Positions 60,220 through 63,751 of a DNA stretch of 63,751 nucleotides are shown piece after piece. The DNA comes from Terriglobia bacterium (GTDB taxonomy: Bacteria; Acidobacteriota; Terriglobia; 20CM-2-55-15), in assembly GCA_036496425.1 (NCBI GenBank), contig DASXLG010000330.1, positions 1 through 63,751 of the forward strand, written 5' to 3'. The position numbers and the translations under genes were made by a program. Position 1 is the stretch's first letter; each line of letters begins with the position of its first letter. The notes beneath the pieces are model-generated. The model was not told where the DNA came from, searched no databases, and saw only the letters and a list, made by a program, of their open reading frames with translations.

Positions 60220-60953
60220 TGGACTGAGATCCTCAGCAGCGTGACGTCGTCGTTTCTCATGCCCGCATCGCGCAGGGACTCGATCGATTCCTCGAACTCG
60301 CCTGCACAGCTGTAGGCGCGGTCGATGACCGCGCTTGCGCGCTCACAGAGCGCGCCTACAGTGGAACACTGCAGAAACCAGCACGCGATCGCATCCGTCA
60401 TCAGGTAGAAGACATCGTTCGGCTGCCAGGTACCCTGCGCCCGGCAAATGTGCGCAAGCTCGTCGTTCCAGTTTCGCTTGTTGCTTGAAAGCAGCGGCGG
60501 GCGGTTATTGAAGTCTCCGGCCTCCGTCATCGGAAAGGCGGTGAGGAGACGGCCGTCTCTTACCTGAAACAGGCAGCTGTCGCCGATCGCCGTCGACTGC
60601 CACGTACCTTCCAACACCGTCAACCCGAGCACTGTGGCGAACGCTCCATGGCTCAGCTTCTCTTCGGCGTACCATGGCAGCGCCGCTTTCCCGATCGACG
60701 AATTCCACTGCTGCTCGAGCTGCGGCAGATGCTTCCGGATCTTTTTTTCGCTGAGATAATCGCGGCAGTAGGCGCGCGTCAGAAGCTGCGCCCACGAACG
60801 CGCAAACGAGGTTTCCGTTGCGCCATCCGCTACGGCAAAGCGGAACAACTTCGAGTCGAGGTCCAGCGGCGCGGGAGGCCAGAACGCATCTTCGTACTCT
60901 TCAGCGGTATTCCCGCGTTTCGGAGTCCAGAAAATGCGGAGCGAAATCCGCAT
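60216..60953 (-). CDS. PP2C-family protein phosphatase
   Basis: Start taken at ATG 60953, one base after the vWA stop (TGAAATG). The 245-residue protein has the metal-dependent PP2C motifs 'FAVADGATE' (Asp43), 'GAFATVLGL', 'AIGDSCLFQVRDG' (Asp125), 'YLMTDAIACW' (Asp187) and 'RNDDVTLLRI' (Asp235/Asp236). It is expected to reverse the kinase at 58135. Residues 198-215, between the last two motifs, are encoded by a palindromic element inserted in frame (60310-60361). Confidence 0.87.
   Translation of the reverse strand: MRISLRIFWTPKRGNTAEEYEDAFWPPAPLDLDSKLFRFAVADGATETSFARSWAQLLTRAYCRDYLSEKKIRKHLPQLEQQWNSSIGKAALPWYAEEKLSHGAFATVLGLTVLEGTWQSTAIGDSCLFQVRDGRLLTAFPMTEAGDFNNRPPLLSSNKRNWNDELAHICRAQGTWQPNDVFYLMTDAIACWFLQCSTVGALCERASAVIDRAYSCAGEFEESIESLRDAGMRNDDVTLLRISVQ
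60310..60361. repeat. Palindromic element within the PP2C gene
   Basis: A 52-base element with perfect 11-bp outer arms (CTGTAGGCGCG / CGCGCCTACAG) that enclose two further perfect hairpins: CGCGGTC-GAT-GACCGCG (60317-60333) and GCGCGCTC-ACA-GAGCGCGC (60337-60355). The inner hairpins share bases with the outer arms, so alternative folds compete. It keeps the PP2C frame open and adds about 18 residues. Confidence 0.85.
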
Positions 60954-60954
60954 T

Positions 60955-61791
60955 TCATCGAAGACTGGTCGGCCGCGTTCCGATATCGAGAAACCGGATG
61001 ACCGAGACCATGTCTCCGTTGAAAACAAATCCGCGAGGAGAGCTTCCGACCGGAATGCCTTCCTCCATGGCGATGTTCTTCATGTAATCCGGAAGCGGGC
61101 TCGACATGCGGAAGAGATTCCGCGCGTAATCATCCGGCAGCATGGACTCATCGCCCGGAAACTCAATCGGCGATGCCGGAGTCGATGAAACGTGGATATT
61201 AAAAAGGAGGAGCTGGCCGTCTTCGGTTTTCAGATCTTTGAGCGCCATGGCGGCGCCGGCCGGGTCGCCGTCGGTTGCGGCTCCATCGGTAATGTTGATG
61301 ACAATCGGAGGGAAACTTGTCGGCTGCTCGTTCACCCAGCGTCCCAGGATCGATTGGGCCCGGCCCATCGCCTGACACATCGGCGTGCCGCCGCTGGCGA
61401 TGGAATCGAACCAGACGGGGAATTTGATCGTCTGGTCGACCAGGCCGCCCGCCCCGTCATCGATTTTCTTGGCGCGTTCTTCGACACGCGCCGGCTGGTT
61501 GGCGATTTCTCCGATTGGAACAAGTTCTTTGCCGGCAAGCGGGCCGCTGAAAGCCGGACCGACGGCCGCGCCATAACCGATCACGCCGACGTCGTAGTAA
61601 TCGCGCACGCCTTCCGATTTAGCGCACTTCAGCACGAGGTTCTGGAGCAACCTGTTAATAATGGTGGAAAGCGCTTCGGCCTTGCTCTTGCCCGCCTCTC
61701 CTCCCCAACCTTCCTGCATCGATCCGGACTGGTCGATGAGAAAAATAAAACACGACGGTTTTACTCTGCTGATCTCTGCAACGTAGGACAT
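60955..61791 (-). CDS. vWA domain protein, TerY-like
   Basis: Start at ATG 61791, after GGAGGG; a longer frame upstream is not conserved. The 278-residue protein is a single von Willebrand A domain with the metal-site motif 'LIDQSGSM' (Asp20, Ser22, Ser24), a Thr in 'SGGTPMCQAM' and the Asp of 'NITDGAATDGD'. This is the TerY-like member of the vWA-PP2C-kinase triad. It has no signal peptide, so it acts in the cytoplasm, perhaps as a phosphorylation-dependent scaffold. First gene of the cluster. Confidence 0.88.
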   Translation of the reverse strand: MSYVAEISRVKPSCFIFLIDQSGSMQEGWGGEAGKSKAEALSTIINRLLQNLVLKCAKSEGVRDYYDVGVIGYGAAVGPAFSGPLAGKELVPIGEIANQPARVEERAKKIDDGAGGLVDQTIKFPVWFDSIASGGTPMCQAMGRAQSILGRWVNEQPTSFPPIVINITDGAATDGDPAGAAMALKDLKTEDGQLLLFNIHVSSTPASPIEFPGDESMLPDDYARNLFRMSSPLPDYMKNIAMEEGIPVGSSPRGFVFNGDMVSVIRFLDIGTRPTSLR

Positions 61792-61911
61792 GCGTAGCCC
61801 TCCATTTTCATTCTTAACACCGGGAGGGGGACAGGGGAGGTCCATTTACTTGGTTCTATTGGAAATTCGAGGTTTCGACAGTGGAAATTGGAAATCTGGA
61901 AGACACCCCGG

Positions 61912-62760
61912 CTATAGAACGTCGTTTTGCCTGAGAAACTCGCGGATCGTGGCGAAGATCCTCCGGCGTTCCTGCGGCGTGAAATTGCCGTGTTTGCCGC
62001 CGGCAATAGTCAACAACTGATTGGGCACGCCTGCTTTCGCCAGAGCGTCATGAAGCCGGACGGCATGGTCATAAGGAACCGTCGTATCGGCGTCACCGTG
62101 AATCGTAAGAATCGGCGGAAGTCCGGGCCGGACATGTGTCAAAGGTGAAACCCGATGCGCCATCGCTTCGCGGTCCGGCAGGCCGCCGAGCCATTGCATC
62201 GCGGCAGGCGCGCGGTGCGGCCCTTCGATCACATCCTGAACGTCCGTAATGCCGTACCAATTGATGATGGCAGCGGCCGTGGGAAGCTGCATTCCCGTAA
62301 TGAGAGCGAGGTGTGCGCCTGCGGATTCCCCGGTAAGCACGATGCGCGCTGTATCAATGCCGTATGTCTTTGCATGGCTACAGACAAACCGCAGTGCGCA
62401 TAAGCAATCCTCGACAGCCGCAGGCGCAAGGGCGGCCTGCGCGAGACGATACTCGACATTGACAACGTTCAATCCCATCTCGAACCACGGAACAAGCGAC
62501 AGCAAGGAGGCCTCTTTGGAACCGGCCGCCCAAAACCCGCCGTGCATGAAAACGACCGTGGGTTGCGGGCCCGCGGCATCGCTCCGCTTGTAAACATCGA
62601 GCTTCACTTCGTCGTTGCCGGCAGTGAAATACGTCAGGTTCGGGAAGACCAGATATTCGTTCGCGGCATACGCGGCCCACACCGGGGGCGGCAGCAACCG
62701 GCCAAAGGCAGGCACAGCAGCCGCCAAAGACAGCCAGAGGCGGCCGATGAGGCGGCGCAT
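61912..62760 (-). CDS. Alpha/beta hydrolase, carboxylesterase (BD-FAE-like)
   Basis: A 282-residue esterase with an N-terminal hydrophobic signal or anchor (about 8-30). 'VVFMHGGFWAAGSK' is the HGG oxyanion motif, 'LTGESAGAHLAL' the nucleophile elbow, 'IHGDADTTVPY' gives Asp and 'GGKHGNF' gives His. It looks like the hormone-sensitive-lipase/BD-FAE group. Its ATG directly abuts the stop of the permease gene, so the two are co-transcribed. Confidence 0.85.
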   Translation of the reverse strand: MRRLIGRLWLSLAAAVPAFGRLLPPPVWAAYAANEYLVFPNLTYFTAGNDEVKLDVYKRSDAAGPQPTVVFMHGGFWAAGSKEASLLSLVPWFEMGLNVVNVEYRLAQAALAPAAVEDCLCALRFVCSHAKTYGIDTARIVLTGESAGAHLALITGMQLPTAAAIINWYGITDVQDVIEGPHRAPAAMQWLGGLPDREAMAHRVSPLTHVRPGLPPILTIHGDADTTVPYDHAVRLHDALAKAGVPNQLLTIAGGKHGNFTPQERRRIFATIREFLRQNDVL

Positions 62761-63751
62761 TTAATCGTGGCGTAACGCTTGAATCGGGTCGAGCTTCGCC
62801 GCACGGGACGCCGGGTAGCTGCCGGCAACGAGGCTAACGATCACAGAGAATGCGATCGCGCTCGCGATCAGCCACGGAGGCAGAGAGAAAAGCGTGGCGG
62901 GAGTTCCGCCCTGGCTTTCGATGTAGAGGTTCGCCCCGAAGTTGATGCCGCGCCCGACGATCCAACCGATCGCGACACCGGCGAGTCCTCCCAGAATCCC
63001 AATCACGGAAGCCTCGAGCAGAAAAACGCGCCGGATGTGTTCATCGCTGGCGCCGATCGCCTTCATGATGCCGATTTCGCGCGTTCGCTCGAGAATGGAC
63101 ATGACCATTGTATTGACGATGCCTAACGAAGAGACGACCAGAGCAATCGAGCCGATCAGACTCAAAACGATGTCAAAAAGGATAAATGCGCTCTTGGCGC
63201 CGCGGAGAGCGTCATTGACGGAAAGCGCGGCATAGCCCATGTGCCGGAGACGGTCTTCGACGTCCTCCGTCGATTTCGCCTGTTTCACCTTCACGGTCAC
63301 TGTTCCGTAAGTCTTCGCCGGCGACGGATTGCGCAGAATCGATTGCACATCGGTAACGATCGCGGCATCGATTGTCTCAGCGAGACCTATGGGAATCATG
63401 ACCGCAACATTCGGTCCGAAACCGCCGATTGGAACACCTCCAGGTTCGCGCTCTACGATTCCGACAATACGGCACTGCAACTCCGCGCGCTGCACATTAA
63501 AGGCGGCAGCTGCATCGGCCGGCGAGTCGTTGGTCCGCGAGGCGGCGTACGAGAGCGTCGCCGTTTTGCCGATCAGGCTGCCTGGAGTCTGCTCCGCGAT
63601 TTGCTTCGCGATATTGAGACTCAGCATGCAATCGCGATCGGAATTACTGGTGAAAAACCCGCCGTAAGAGAATGTCTGGAAGGTGCCTTCGCTTTTTGAA
63701 GACATCGGGACGCCGGCCAGCGCCACTACCCGCGAAAAGTCGCCGATCGTC
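62761..63751 (-). CDS. FtsX/MacB-like ABC transporter permease (5-prime truncated)
   Basis: The frame is open past the right edge of the window, so at least 330 residues are visible of a longer protein. The visible part has a MacB-type periplasmic domain and a C-terminal FtsX domain with three transmembrane helices ('LIGSIALVVSSLGIVNTMV', 'LLEASVIGILGGLAG' and 'AIAFSVIVSLVAG'), 'ERTREIGIMKAIGAS' and the end 'YPASRAAKLDPIQALRHD' typical of MacB. ABC exporters of this type move lipoproteins, peptides or macrolides. Confidence 0.88.
   Translation of the reverse strand, partial: TIGDFSRVVALAGVPMSSKSEGTFQTFSYGGFFTSNSDRDCMLSLNIAKQIAEQTPGSLIGKTATLSYAASRTNDSPADAAAAFNVQRAELQCRIVGIVEREPGGVPIGGFGPNVAVMIPIGLAETIDAAIVTDVQSILRNPSPAKTYGTVTVKVKQAKSTEDVEDRLRHMGYAALSVNDALRGAKSAFILFDIVLSLIGSIALVVSSLGIVNTMVMSILERTREIGIMKAIGASDEHIRRVFLLEASVIGILGGLAGVAIGWIVGRGINFGANLYIESQGGTPATLFSLPPWLIASAIAFSVIVSLVAGSYPASRAAKLDPIQALRHD

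Overview
The window looks like a chromosomal stretch from an Acidobacteriota bacterium (my inference; the class cannot be fixed by eye). The envelope is Gram-negative: PilQ secretin, type VI secretion (T6SS) membrane complex, TssJ lipoprotein and several outer-membrane barrels. It nevertheless carries the bacillithiol genes bshA and bshC. It also has families that are common in Acidobacteriota: DUF3300/DUF2950, DUF3738-like and ADOP-permease-like remnants, HAF-repeat proteins and many PAS/GAF histidine kinases. Coding density is high, there is no tRNA, rRNA or CRISPR array, and I see no intact insertion sequence or prophage.

Layout. 1-31 kb is a region of signalling and secreted proteins. It holds eight two-component proteins, including one degenerate receiver, and a DUF3300-DUF2950-methyltransferase operon. 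It also has a CYTH/metallo-beta-lactamase pair, two DUF4239 membrane paralogues, and a five-gene operon (amidohydrolase, DcaP-like porin, periplasmic glutaminase, DUF4239, DUF3011-barrel). Two copies of an unknown 90-residue protein lie 26 kb apart. 30.7-43.7 kb is a long minus-strand housekeeping run: HTH protein, pilMNOPQ, a Roadblock protein, accB, accC, thiE, an HOGA/DapA-type aldolase, bshC, bshA and, after a gap, a D2-only Clp-like ATPase. 44-50 kb is mixed: PHB-depolymerase-like esterase, alkB, cupin, a HAF-repeat/collagen-like chimera and an F420-type reductase. It then passes into gene remnants and an 8.5-copy, 41-bp tandem repeat whose units each look like an intrinsic terminator. 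50-62 kb is a minus-strand cluster: vWA protein, PP2C phosphatase, protein kinase (a TerY-P-like triad), then tssJ, tssK, tssL, tssM and tssA. The window ends with an esterase and a truncated FtsX/MacB permease.

How the genes may work together. pilMNOPQ builds the type IV pilus alignment complex, with a Roadblock/LC7 protein that could tie it to polarity GTPases. accB and accC make the biotin carboxylase half of acetyl-CoA carboxylase. bshC and bshA cover two of the three bacillithiol steps; bshB is not here. The T6SS block contains the trans-envelope complex plus the TssK adaptor and TssA, but no sheath, Hcp, VgrG or ClpV genes. The triad directly upstream suggests phosphorylation control of the secretion machine. 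The features that most deserve follow-up are the triad-T6SS linkage, a palindromic element inserted in frame in the phosphatase gene, the terminator-like tandem array and the glutaminase/porin operon.
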